From contig JAWXUM010000034.1 in the NCBI GenBank assembly GCA_044432645.1, forward strand, positions 1 through 26,001: a stretch of 26,001 nucleotides of DNA, in the 5' to 3' direction. Each line of letters begins with the position of its first letter. The stretch's first letter is position 1. The notes beneath the pieces are model-generated. The model saw only the letters and a program-made list of their open reading frames with translations. It ran no database searches and was not told where the DNA came from. The translations under genes and the position numbers were made by a program. This document shows, piece by piece, positions 7,527-14,861 of the stretch. This DNA is from SIG603 sp044432645. GTDB taxonomy: Bacteria > Bacillota > Clostridia > Oscillospirales > Acutalibacteraceae.

Positions 7527-8768
7527 TCAAACTTCCATAAGTGTTCCCATAAAAATTGGCAGATTAAACTCGTTATCGATAATCATAAAATAAAATGGTC
7601 TGTCTAGGTAAACTTTTTTAGGCTCGCTTGATGCATCAGCAGATGTAGCGCCCATTGAAATTACTGTAACAGCACCAGCTTTTGTTCCTTTTTCGTCTAC
7701 TGTAATTGTTGTTTTGTGGATAACTTCTTCTATATAAATATTGTCAAATTCAGTTTCGCCCATTTGTGAAAAGTCGGCTTTTATATCTATAAAGGCATCG
7801 CTCATACCCATATCACTCAAAACATCTTTTAGCTCTGTGCTGTAATCAAACTCAAATTTTGGTATGCTAGTCAAAACTTTTTCATTTGATGAATTTTCTA
7901 AAGCATATAAAACATCTTGGGCAGTTAAGCTTTCAGTAAATTCAGCCATGCTCAAATCTTCGTCTGGAAGAAGTGCAACAAAGGAGTATTTTCCGTCGGC
8001 ATAATCTTTGCTAAATCCAGTAGCGTTTCCTAGTTCGATATAATTGTATTCGCTTGAGTACATAAACTCTACTTTTTGAACATCTCCGTTTTCAGTGGTA
8101 AATTCACCGTCTTTTATATCTGATTTGTCGTAAATATTATCCCACTCAGCATCAAATGACACAGCATTAATCAAATACATAAATGTGTCAGGAGAAATTT
8201 CTTCGATAACTTTGTCAATCTGTCCGTCAGTTTCATTTTTTACCCAGTTGTTGATGTTTTTTAAAGTAGAGTTATCAAAATCATCTTCATAAATACTGGC
8301 GTCATAATAGTTTTTACCTATCTGTAAAAAATCTGTATTCATATCAATAATATCATTTTTTATCCAAATAGAATTAGCAGTATTTACTGTATATTTTTCT
8401 TCACTTGGAAGATAGCTCATATAAGAATATAAAAACTCGTTTAGACTTTCTATGTCAGTGCCAAAAACATTCTCCATTTGTGATATTGTGTTGCCGTCTG
8501 CTCCGTTTGCTGTCATAGCAAGAGCTGTGATTATGGAAAGCGGTGAGATTAAAATATTTTCTTCATCAAAAGATTTCTCTAAAATTTCAAAAGAAAAGTC
8601 CATAATCTCGTCTGTTTTGTTGCTTTCTTGTTCTTCTGGGTCATCAATTACAATAGCTGCAATATCGTCCTTTGTTACGTCCGACATTAAATTTATAGCA
8701 GAAATATTGCTACAAGCTGTTAGGCTTAAAAGGCATATAGCCAAAAGTCCACTAATTAATTTTTTCAT
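7527..8768 (-). CDS. Secreted lipoprotein serpin (serine protease inhibitor)
   Basis: A 413-residue serpin, a suicide inhibitor that traps proteases by inserting its reactive loop. The N-terminus is a lipoprotein signal peptide with lipobox LTAC, so the mature protein should be tethered outside the cell. Serpin landmarks follow in order: NILISPLSIITALAMTANGA (helix B region), NAVSFDAEW (strand 3A region), the reactive-loop hinge GTKAGAVTV and the C-terminal RPFYFMIIDN...PIFMGTL. The short-side-chain hinge is that of inhibitory serpins. I chose ATG at 8768 because AAAAGGAG lies 6 bases upstream; a longer in-frame start at 8798 has no such site. It is last in a sigma/anti-sigma/lipoprotein group. 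Serpins from gut Eubacterium (siropins) and Bifidobacterium inhibit neutrophil or digestive proteases; the target here is unknown. Confidence 0.92.
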   Translation of the reverse strand: MKKLISGLLAICLLSLTACSNISAINLMSDVTKDDIAAIVIDDPEEQESNKTDEIMDFSFEILEKSFDEENILISPLSIITALAMTANGADGNTISQMENVFGTDIESLNEFLYSYMSYLPSEEKYTVNTANSIWIKNDIIDMNTDFLQIGKNYYDASIYEDDFDNSTLKNINNWVKNETDGQIDKVIEEISPDTFMYLINAVSFDAEWDNIYDKSDIKDGEFTTENGDVQKVEFMYSSEYNYIELGNATGFSKDYADGKYSFVALLPDEDLSMAEFTESLTAQDVLYALENSSNEKVLTSIPKFEFDYSTELKDVLSDMGMSDAFIDIKADFSQMGETEFDNIYIEEVIHKTTITVDEKGTKAGAVTVISMGATSADASSEPKKVYLDRPFYFMIIDNEFNLPIFMGTLMEV

Positions 8769-8785
8769 AACAATCTCCTTTTTAT

Positions 8786-8812
8786 GTAGAATGCGCACTG
8801 CACATTCCCTAC
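8786..8812. repeat. Short palindromic element related to the GTAGGG repeat family
   Basis: A 27-base imperfect palindrome starting GTAGAATG and ending CATTCCCTAC, in the gap between the small lipoprotein and serpin genes. On the minus strand it begins GTAGGGAATGTGCA. It resembles one half-unit of the 66-bp element at 18962-19027 (GTAG start, GTGCA core, CTAC end). It lies just upstream of the serpin ribosome binding site, so the hairpin could affect serpin translation or mRNA ends. Confidence 0.6.
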
Positions 8813-8818
8813 GAATTT

Positions 8819-9130
8819 TTAATCATCTTTAACACATAAATACCATGTGCCGTCGGTATTAACTGCTAATCCTTCATCTAGCATAACACATTTTGTTTTA
8901 AGTTCACGGTCAAAGTTTGTTTCTCCGTTTTTATTTGGGTAGCTGTCGGTGTAACTTGTTGGGTAGAAAAACTCAGCATTTTCGTCAACCTCAACTTCTG
9001 TTATTGTTCGGTGATAAATGGTATTATCTATCATAATAGCAGATGGATAATCTGATTCAACATGAGTGCCTGTACAAGCTGTTAAACTTAAAAGACAAAC
9101 AGCTAAAAGTACAATAATTAATTTTTTCAT
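8819..9130 (-). CDS. Small lipoprotein of unknown function
   Basis: A 103-residue protein with a lipoprotein signal peptide almost the same as that of the serpin (MKKLIIVLLAVCLLSLTAC; the cysteine at residue 19 is the lipid site). The mature 85 residues are acidic and contain TDGTWYLCVKDD at the end. No domain is recognised. GGAG lies 9 bases upstream of the ATG. It sits 6 bases after the anti-sigma-like gene and before the serpin gene, so it is probably co-expressed with them. The shared signal peptide suggests both lipoproteins go to the same place or arose by duplication of the 5' end. Confidence 0.75.
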   Translation of the reverse strand: MKKLIIVLLAVCLLSLTACTGTHVESDYPSAIMIDNTIYHRTITEVEVDENAEFFYPTSYTDSYPNKNGETNFDRELKTKCVMLDEGLAVNTDGTWYLCVKDD

Positions 9131-9136
9131 TATGTT

Positions 9137-9655
9137 TTACTCCGTAATTTCCCAGTTTAATTCGTTCAAACTGTCAATAATTTCTTGTGGGACATCTTCT
9201 ATACTTCCTTTTTCTAAAATCTCAAGGTAGTAAATTGTTGTTTTTCCAGGGTAAGTTTCCATTAGCTGGCTAAACTCAATGGCTATAGTATCACCAGTTT
9301 GTAAATTATCAAAAATACTTTCATCACCAGTATCATTAATCATAACAACAGGGCAATTATCAATTATTATTAAATAGCTGTCGCCACTTACAATACAAAG
9401 TCCAGTTGCTCCACAAATATCTTCTATTGTTTCATCTTTATCATCAGTAGTGTAACTTTCGGAAGTGGCTCCGTCACTTGTAGACATTCCGAAATAATTC
9501 TCGCCAAACTGCCAAATTGAAACACCTACAATAATCATAAAGCAAGCTACTAAGGGTAAAATCAATTTTCTTACATTAAATTTAGGCAATTTTTCTTCGA
9601 CTTCTGATATATATTTTTCGTCTATATTTCCAAGTGCTTTCAATATAATGTTCAT
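9137..9655 (-). CDS. Membrane anti-sigma-like protein partnered with ECF sigma
   Basis: A 172-residue protein. A short cytoplasmic N-terminus (NIILKALGNIDEKYISEVEE) resembles the sigma-binding start of anti-sigma-like proteins. One membrane helix (about residues 31-48) and an acidic extracytoplasmic domain follow. The outer domain contains GDTIAIEFSQLMETYPGKT, reminiscent of DUF3221-type small beta domains. The start overlaps the sigma stop by four bases (ATGA), the usual arrangement for a sigma factor and its regulator. The inferred role is to hold the sigma factor inactive until an outside signal arrives. There is no zinc-finger motif, unlike the second anti-sigma factor in this window, so the inhibition is inferred from context. 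Confidence 0.65.
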   Translation of the reverse strand: MNIILKALGNIDEKYISEVEEKLPKFNVRKLILPLVACFMIIVGVSIWQFGENYFGMSTSDGATSESYTTDDKDETIEDICGATGLCIVSGDSYLIIIDNCPVVMINDTGDESIFDNLQTGDTIAIEFSQLMETYPGKTTIYYLEILEKGSIEDVPQEIIDSLNELNWEITE

Positions 9656-10203
9656 ATAAATATACCCTCGCTTTCTAAATATTTTTTAAGCTTTCCTCGT
9701 GTTCTAAAAAGTGAAGTTTTAATTTTACTTTCGCCAAAGTTCAGTTTCTTAGATATTTCAGCAATGCTTTCGCAGTACCAATATCTTCTTAAAAATATAA
9801 TTCTGTTTTCTTTACTTAAAGTTTCTAAAAATCTTTCCAAAACCTTTGTGAAATTTTCTTCGTCAACTTCTTTTTCAGTGTTGCTAGGTATACAGATTAA
9901 AAGTTCGTCCGATAATGTGACAATCTCGGCAGTTCTTTTTTGTGCGTTTTTGTAGTCGAGTTTTCCAAAACAAATAAACCTACAAATTTTGCTTAAATAG
10001 GCATAAAAATGTTCTGGTCTTTTGGGTGGAATTGTGTTCCACGCTTTAAAATAAGTATCGTTCACGCTTTCCTCACTGTCCTGTGAATTTCTTAAAATAT
10101 TGTAGGCAAAGCCTGTTAGTTTTGAGCCGTGAGAAATTTTAGTTTCCTCAATCGCCCTTTCGTCACGTTTAAAATATAAATCAATTATAGCTATATCATT
10201 CAT
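9652..10203 (-). CDS. ECF-type RNA polymerase sigma factor
   Basis: A 183-residue sigma-70 factor of the extracytoplasmic function type, which directs RNA polymerase to a small set of stress promoters. Region 2 spans about residues 20-85 (AYNILRNSQDSEESVNDTYFKAWNTIPP), and region 4 spans about residues 115-175 (LSKENRIIFLRRYWYCESIAEISKKLNFGESKIKTSLFRTRGKLK). The ribosome binding site GGAGG lies 8 bases upstream of the ATG. It is first in an operon with an anti-sigma-like protein, a lipoprotein and a serpin. A possible ECF-type promoter (TGTAACC, 16 bases, then CTTTATAA) lies upstream, which would fit autoregulation. Confidence 0.88.
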   Translation of the reverse strand: MNDIAIIDLYFKRDERAIEETKISHGSKLTGFAYNILRNSQDSEESVNDTYFKAWNTIPPKRPEHFYAYLSKICRFICFGKLDYKNAQKRTAEIVTLSDELLICIPSNTEKEVDEENFTKVLERFLETLSKENRIIFLRRYWYCESIAEISKKLNFGESKIKTSLFRTRGKLKKYLESEGIFI

Positions 10204-10220
10204 ATAAATACCTCCTCAAA

Positions 10221-10252
10221 CTTATAAAGGGATTTTTCTTTAAAAGGTTACA
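10221..10252 (-). promoter_or_regulatory. Candidate ECF-type promoter for the sigma/serpin operon
   Basis: On the minus strand TGTAACC (complement of 10246-10252) is followed after 16 bases by CTTTATAAG (complement of 10221-10229), 18 bases before the sigma ATG. The TGTAAC-like -35 with 16-base spacing is usual for ECF sigma factors in Firmicutes. The -10 part is only a partial fit. Autoregulation is inferred from position. Confidence 0.4.
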
Positions 10253-10294
10253 CTTATTTTAGCATATTTTTAAAAATAAATATATAAAATGCTC

Positions 10295-10323
10295 TTGACA
10301 AATAATATTTAATGCAATATAAT
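10295..10323 (+). promoter_or_regulatory. Consensus housekeeping promoter of the GntR/ABC operon
   Basis: A perfect TTGACA (10295-10300) and TATAAT (10318-10323) are separated by 17 bases, the optimum for the vegetative sigma factor. Such a strong promoter must be held down by a repressor. The inverted repeat starting 5 bases downstream is the obvious operator. Confidence 0.85.
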
Positions 10324-10327
10324 CTAA

Positions 10328-10349
10328 CTGTACTAATTAAATAGTACAG
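10328..10349. promoter_or_regulatory. Operator O1 of the YtrA-type repressor
   Basis: A perfect inverted repeat, CTGTACTA, 6 bases, TAGTACAG, directly downstream of the -10 box and covering the expected transcription start. A bound repressor would block initiation. A matching copy (O2) lies before the second gene of the operon. Confidence 0.75.
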
Positions 10350-10363
10350 AGTGGAGGTGTATA

Positions 10364-10741
10364 ATGGAAAATACTTTTAATAATTTAAAGTTTACAAGCG
10401 ATATACCCATATTTATTCAAGTGAATACTTTTGTAAAACGTAAAATTGTGTCTGGTGAGCTTGTGAGTGGCGAAGAATTGCCATCTAGGCGAAAACTTGC
10501 TGTTAGTTTAGGTATAAATCCAAATACAGTTCAAAAAATTTGCAAACAACTTGAAGAAGAAAAGCTAATCGAAACTGTTCAAGGCTCGAAAAGTTATATT
10601 AATGCTACACAAAGCCGAATTGAAGAACTGAAAAAAGAAATTATAGAAGAAGAAATGAAGGCGACACTTGATAAATTAAAGGATACAGGTGTGAGCTTTA
10701 AAGATGTAATTGACATAGTTACAAAATTGTGGGAAGATTAA
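10364..10741 (+). CDS. GntR-family (YtrA type) transcriptional repressor
   Basis: A 125-residue regulator of the short YtrA type: a winged helix-turn-helix (residues 15-80: VNTFVKRKIVSGELVSGEELPSRRKLAVSLGINPNTVQKICKQLEEE) plus a short C-terminal helix pair for dimerisation instead of a large ligand domain. It has the ribosome binding site GGAGGTG. It heads an operon with a permease, an exported protein and an ABC ATPase, as in Bacillus ytr. In that system the repressor controls an ABC transporter induced by cell-wall antibiotics. Two operators with the same half-site (10328 and 10755) suggest autorepression plus separate control of the transporter genes. The inducing signal is unknown. Confidence 0.88.
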   Translation: MENTFNNLKFTSDIPIFIQVNTFVKRKIVSGELVSGEELPSRRKLAVSLGINPNTVQKICKQLEEEKLIETVQGSKSYINATQSRIEELKKEIIEEEMKATLDKLKDTGVSFKDVIDIVTKLWED

Positions 10742-10754
10742 ATTTTTAATCTAA

Positions 10755-10776
10755 CTGTACTATTGTCATAATACAT
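10755..10776. promoter_or_regulatory. Operator O2 between the repressor and transporter genes
   Basis: CTGTACTA, 6 bases, TAATACAT. The left half and its flank (ATCTAACTGTACTA) repeat O1 exactly over 14 bases; the right half matches TAGTACAG at six of eight positions. It lies in the 48-base gap before the permease gene. No clear promoter was found here, so it may act as a roadblock or mark a weak internal promoter. Confidence 0.6.
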
Positions 10777-10789
10777 AAGGAGGGATATT

Positions 10790-11569
10790 ATGAAAAATAT
10801 TAGAAAAGGTTTTTTGCTTAACTTTGCCTATGAAGGCTCGCACATAATTTTCAAGCTGTTTTTGTTTTGTCTTGTTTTTTATATAGTGCAAATAGGAGTA
10901 GGCTATAGCCTTGTAAAAAGTAATGCAGAATTAATCACTGCAGTTAACGGATATGATGCCACTGGTTTTTTGTGGTATAACGACATTTTTAACAACTCAA
11001 TTATGCCATATATTTTAACAGCGTTTATGGTGGCCTCATTTTTTGGAATTTACTATATTTTTAAAAAGGATAAAATGGGTACTAACAAATTAAACGCAAT
11101 TTACACATTGCCTTTTCCAAGGTATTGTAATTTTTACGCTAAACTTTTTTACTGTATTCTTTGCCCAATTTCGGTTTATGCTATGCAAATTTTAGCTAAT
11201 ATTACAATTATTCAGTTTCAAATAAACAACGTAGGTTTTAGGGATAACGAGCTTTATTTAAGTTCACAATTTGACGGAGTTTACCAAACTTTGTTCACAC
11301 CAAGCCCTGCTATGGCTTTTGCCTTACTTGTTGTTTTGACTTTTGCAGTACAGTTTTTTAGTGACTATATTTTTCGCTCTGTAGCTTCTGATTATAAGGG
11401 ACCAAGTATTAAAAACTTCATACAACCGGTTGCAATTGTTATAGCTATTCATTTGATGTTTAGATCAAGTTACATTCAAAATTTTTGGATTTATTTTTAC
11501 GCTATTGCAGTTTGCATTTTAAGTATAATTATTGACATTTTTATAGCTTACAGAAAGGTGAGGTTGTAA
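10790..11569 (+). CDS. ABC-type membrane permease of the GntR operon
   Basis: A 259-residue integral membrane protein with about six hydrophobic helices (roughly residues 15-40, 58-80, 105-128, 168-190, 205-220 and 228-252). It fits the ABC-2 type permease of a YtrA-regulated transporter. There is a loop near residues 130-165 but no recognised catalytic motif. The ribosome binding site AAGGAGGG lies 6-8 bases upstream. The ATPase that should drive it is two genes downstream. The next gene starts 1 base after its stop, indicating tight coupling. Substrate unknown; export of, or protection from, an envelope-active compound is the inference. Confidence 0.7.
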   Translation: MKNIRKGFLLNFAYEGSHIIFKLFLFCLVFYIVQIGVGYSLVKSNAELITAVNGYDATGFLWYNDIFNNSIMPYILTAFMVASFFGIYYIFKKDKMGTNKLNAIYTLPFPRYCNFYAKLFYCILCPISVYAMQILANITIIQFQINNVGFRDNELYLSSQFDGVYQTLFTPSPAMAFALLVVLTFAVQFFSDYIFRSVASDYKGPSIKNFIQPVAIVIAIHLMFRSSYIQNFWIYFYAIAVCILSIIIDIFIAYRKVRL

Positions 11570-11570
11570 T

Positions 11571-12956
11571 ATGAAAATGAATTTTAAAAGCTTTTCAGCT
11601 TTGTTTGTTTCTTTAGTTTTTGTTGCAGTTTTAATTTTCACTGCTGTTTTTTATAATATATCCTTTAAAAATTCCAGCGTGATGGATGATATTTCTATTG
11701 AAACAATTTCTGGCGATGAATCTGTAATGGAAAATATAAACATTAATGGCAGTATAGGTGCTTGGAATTATCAAGATTTTAGCTATGTTGAAAGCGAATT
11801 TACGGAGTTCACAGTTGATATAAATGGTAATTTGCAAACGGAAAACACAAAACTAAATCTTGAAACTGATGAATACTCAATACTAACAGCCCCAACTATT
11901 TTTGATGTTAGCTTTAATGTAATAATTCCAGAAGATGCACAAACTGAACTTCTTTACAAAGAATATGAAGACGATTACGGATATGTGGGGGTTTTTGATA
12001 CCGACAAGTTTATACCATATTTTCAGTTTGCAATTAATAATACATGGTGGGACACCTTTTTGGTTATTAAGCCAGATTATTATGTGGAGTGCATAGATGA
12101 TACCAGTGCAACATACAGCCAGTATATTTACACTTATGAAGATTTTTATGACGAGATAAATTCAGGCGAAATGAGCTATTCTTACAATAGCTACACCGAG
12201 GACTTAACTGTGAAAATCGGTGACGATTATTACATGGTTTTGCCTACATTCGATAATGCTGTTGGTATAAATGGTATTTATAAATTTGAAATGAGCGAAG
12301 ATTACCTTGCTTGGGTTAGTCGTGATTACATTGAAGGTTCTAATTATTCTTATGAAGATACTATTGCCGAAGAGGAGTACAGATACGAAAAACTGATTGA
12401 TATACCTATAAATATCGAGGGCGAAAACAATAAAGTAGTGAGAAAAGTTTTTGAATATGACGGAAAATTAATTTTAATTAGTACACAAGAAGTAAGTAGC
12501 ACAGAAGATAATTTGTACTTAAATGTTTATGATATTGAAAAAGGAACATTCGAGGACGAAATATATTTAGGCGAGTTTGATTATAAATATTTACTTCATA
12601 ATACAAATGATGAGTTTTTGACAATTCAAAAAGACGATACTTTTATAACTTATGAGCTTGATAATTTTTCAGTAGTAAACCAAACTACTTTAGAAGAAAC
12701 ACCAACACCTATATCCGTTTTTTATAATGGAGAAAACTTGTATCTTTGTAATAATGTTGATACTGGCTATAGTGATTACAATTCTTCTAATATTGATTTT
12801 AGTTCTAAAAACGAAATTTTAGTTTATAAAAATGATGAGCTTTTGTACAAAGGCGAACTTCATACAAATATTTATCAAGATTATATGATGTCGCCGTCTA
12901 TAAGTGGATTTTCAAGAACTTTGCTAGATTTTTCTTTTGAAAATAAGGAGATATAA
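11571..12956 (+). CDS. Membrane-anchored extracytoplasmic protein of the transporter operon
   Basis: A 461-residue protein with one N-terminal membrane helix (about residues 10-28) and a large, acidic, tyrosine-rich outer domain. The outer part contains repeated short strands (YDGKLILISTQE, LYLNVYDIEKGTFEDEIYLGEF, YELDNFSVVNQT), suggesting a beta-propeller-like or beta-sandwich fold. No signature family is recognised. It lies between the permease and ATPase genes with gaps of 1 base on each side. It is therefore an integral part of the transporter and may act as its sensor or substrate-binding part. Confidence 0.65.
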   Translation: MKMNFKSFSALFVSLVFVAVLIFTAVFYNISFKNSSVMDDISIETISGDESVMENININGSIGAWNYQDFSYVESEFTEFTVDINGNLQTENTKLNLETDEYSILTAPTIFDVSFNVIIPEDAQTELLYKEYEDDYGYVGVFDTDKFIPYFQFAINNTWWDTFLVIKPDYYVECIDDTSATYSQYIYTYEDFYDEINSGEMSYSYNSYTEDLTVKIGDDYYMVLPTFDNAVGINGIYKFEMSEDYLAWVSRDYIEGSNYSYEDTIAEEEYRYEKLIDIPINIEGENNKVVRKVFEYDGKLILISTQEVSSTEDNLYLNVYDIEKGTFEDEIYLGEFDYKYLLHNTNDEFLTIQKDDTFITYELDNFSVVNQTTLEETPTPISVFYNGENLYLCNNVDTGYSDYNSSNIDFSSKNEILVYKNDELLYKGELHTNIYQDYMMSPSISGFSRTLLDFSFENKEI

Positions 12957-12957
12957 T

Positions 12958-13677
12958 ATGCTAGAAATTAAAAATTTAAATATGGACTACCCTAAAAAGT
13001 TAGGTGTAGCAGATATTAATTTGCAAATACAAAAAGGTCAAGTAATCGGTCTTTTTGGCGAAAATGGCATGGGTAAAACCACTTTAATCAAGCTGCTAGT
13101 TGGAATTTATAAACCTCAAAAAGGTGGAGAGATTTTATATGGTGGAAAAAAACTCGACTATAAAATGTATAATGAAATTGCATATATAAGCGAGGAATTA
13201 AGCCTTTTTGACGACTGGAACATTTACGACCACAGGGATTTTTACCAGTTGGCATACGAAAATTTTAATTATGAAAGATTTAACAAATTGCTTAAATTTT
13301 TTAACTTAGCCAAAGAAATGGAGAAAGTAAAAACTTTCTCCAAAGGTCAAAAGGCAAAGCTAGAACTTGCAATAGGTTTTTCTAAAGGGGCAAAATACAT
13401 ATTTATGGACGAGCCTTTTTTGGGAAGTGATGCACTAACCCGTGCCGATTTTTTAAAGATAATGGCTGGATTTATGGAAGAAGATGACACTATTATTATA
13501 GCAACACATCTTCTAACCGAGATTGAACAGTTCATAGATAGAGCTATTTTTATGCGTTATGGCAAAATTAAAGCAGATTACACGGCTGAACAGCTGTTAG
13601 AAAATAACGGATTAATGGAAACTGCAAAGGAAATATTTGAATACGACCCTAATAAAATCAATGATATAATTACATAA
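12958..13677 (+). CDS. ABC transporter ATP-binding protein of the GntR operon
   Basis: A 239-residue ATPase. Walker A is GENGMGKTT (residues 34-42), the signature is FSKGQKAKLELA (near 127) and Walker B is KYIFMDEPFLGSDA (near 146), with the switch histidine in IATHLL (near 182). The signature has SKGQ in place of SGGQ and the D-loop is GSDA rather than GLDP; both occur in this subfamily. I chose ATG at 12958, with AAGGAG 7 bases upstream; a longer in-frame start at 12937 overlaps the previous gene and lacks a site. It should form the motor for the permease at 10790. A two-sided hairpin at 13683 follows its stop. Confidence 0.88.
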   Translation: MLEIKNLNMDYPKKLGVADINLQIQKGQVIGLFGENGMGKTTLIKLLVGIYKPQKGGEILYGGKKLDYKMYNEIAYISEELSLFDDWNIYDHRDFYQLAYENFNYERFNKLLKFFNLAKEMEKVKTFSKGQKAKLELAIGFSKGAKYIFMDEPFLGSDALTRADFLKIMAGFMEEDDTIIIATHLLTEIEQFIDRAIFMRYGKIKADYTAEQLLENNGLMETAKEIFEYDPNKINDIIT

Positions 13678-13682
13678 AAAAT

Positions 13683-13708
13683 AGCTGTCCACAAAAATGT
13701 AGACAGCT
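13683..13708. terminator. Intrinsic terminator between converging operons
   Basis: AGCTGTCCACA, a 4-base AAAA loop, then TGTAGACAGCT, with one mismatch. On the minus strand the stem is followed by ATTTTTT, a good terminator for the anti-sigma gene. The plus strand has only a weak T tract (GAAATTAATAT), so termination of the ABC operon is less certain. The hairpin is nearly the same as that at 14943-14968. Confidence 0.7.
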
Positions 13709-13723
13709 GAAATTAATATATGT

Positions 13724-14323
13724 TTAATGCTTTTGATGTTTTATTAAATTAATTACATTTATAATACAAGCAATGAAAGTTATAACAAACACTACATAAA
13801 ATTCTGGGTACGCCCACTCAAAGCTGTAATACAAATTAAATTCTCCTGTAATTGTAAGTATATACCAAGTTAAAAAGCACCATAATTCTATTGCCAATAT
13901 CCCTAAAAAACCTACTCCACTCATAATATCATACACTATTTTGCGTTTTAGAATAAAACTTACTGCTAGTATTAATAAAAATAAAATGGTTGTAGGATTA
14001 TAAAAAATTATACTCCCTTTAATCTCTTGAATACCTCTTGATACACCAAACCACGAAAGTGATGTAGAAATTAGTATGACAAACAAAAACATTCCATTGA
14101 TAAGTTTTTGAATATTGCTTGATATAGTGTTTACAAATACCTTACCTACTGAAATTTCATCTGTACTTGGCAAATCTTTACATATTAAATCGTATTCATG
14201 TCTGCAATTATCACATTCTGATAAATGCTCTTCTATTAGTTTTTTCGTTGATTCACTGACAACTTCGTCATGGTACAATGGAAGCAAATCCAAAATAACA
14301 TCACAATCTATTTTAGTTTTCAT
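13724..14323 (-). CDS. Zinc-finger anti-sigma factor, membrane-bound
   Basis: A 199-residue anti-sigma factor. The N-terminus carries a zf-HC2 type motif (LIEEHLSECDNCRHEYDL, about residues 30-47) in which a histidine and two cysteines (HxxxCxxC) bind zinc and the surrounding helices hold the sigma factor. Four membrane helices follow (about residues 72-92, 103-124, 130-158 and 172-195). The gene overlaps the sigma gene by 11 bases, so both are made together. A signal in the membrane or outside would release the sigma factor. A terminator lies 16 bases after the stop, so the operon appears to contain only these two genes. Confidence 0.85.
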   Translation of the reverse strand: MKTKIDCDVILDLLPLYHDEVVSESTKKLIEEHLSECDNCRHEYDLICKDLPSTDEISVGKVFVNTISSNIQKLINGMFLFVILISTSLSWFGVSRGIQEIKGSIIFYNPTTILFLLILAVSFILKRKIVYDIMSGVGFLGILAIELWCFLTWYILTITGEFNLYYSFEWAYPEFYVVFVITFIACIINVINLIKHQKH

Positions 14324-14834
14324 AATCTATACAGTTCCTTTCTAATGTTTCAATTATGTTTTTCTTTGCCCGGTGGTAAGTAACTCTTGCCCAATTTTCA
14401 GATTTTGAAAAAAGTCCTGCTATATCCTTAAAAGAAAGTTCGCCATAAGCTCTAAGCATGAATACCTCTTTGTATGGTTCGCTTAAATCGTGTAGAATTT
14501 TGTGAATATGAATTGTTAAATCTTTATCGGCTAATGATTTTTCAATGTTGCTACTAGAAGCAGTATTTTCAAAATCATCAATATTGGTTTCACGACTAGA
14601 CTTTTTACAGTGATTAAGCCATGTGTTTTTGGCAATAGAGCATAGCCAAGTATAAAGACTACTTTTTCCAGAAAACTGGGAATAGTTTTTAAGTGCTTTC
14701 AAAAAAGTTTCTTGTGTAATGTCACTAGCAATAGATTCCGACTTGCAAAGTGACAACACATATCGGTAAACGGCTGTGTATTCAGCCGATAAAACTTGAT
14801 TTATAATTAAATTTTCACTCAATTTTACTACCAT
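14313..14834 (-). CDS. ECF-type RNA polymerase sigma factor
   Basis: A 173-residue ECF sigma factor. Region 2 is at residues 18-85 (AVYRYVLSLCKSESIASDITQETFLKALKNY, then SLYTWLCSIAKNTWLNH). Region 4 is at 115-165 (LSEPYKEVFMLRAYGELSFKDIAGLFSKSENWARVTYHRAKKNI). It is paired with the zinc-finger anti-sigma gene just downstream. The start is not certain: GAGAAAGG touches the ATG at 14834 with no spacer, while an in-frame TTG at 14822 has wide spacing. A candidate ECF promoter lies 30-60 bases upstream. Confidence 0.87.
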   Translation of the reverse strand: MVVKLSENLIINQVLSAEYTAVYRYVLSLCKSESIASDITQETFLKALKNYSQFSGKSSLYTWLCSIAKNTWLNHCKKSSRETNIDDFENTASSSNIEKSLADKDLTIHIHKILHDLSEPYKEVFMLRAYGELSFKDIAGLFSKSENWARVTYHRAKKNIIETLERNCIDYEN

Positions 14835-14861
14835 CCTTTCTCAAGTATTTTTCTTTTCACT

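Noticed and set aside
1..7530. Integrase, attachment site or transfer origin of the element
   Set aside because: No recombinase gene or credible attachment repeat was found within the visible part, and no nick site could be recognised with confidence.
7419..7607. A 62-codon open frame after the helix-turn-helix gene
   Set aside because: It runs into the serpin gene on the other strand, has no ribosome binding site and no recognisable protein features. It continues the frame of the preceding gene after its stop.
8452..8832. A 126-codon plus-strand frame opposite the serpin
   Set aside because: It lies antisense to a clear serpin coding sequence and has neither a start site nor a known fold.
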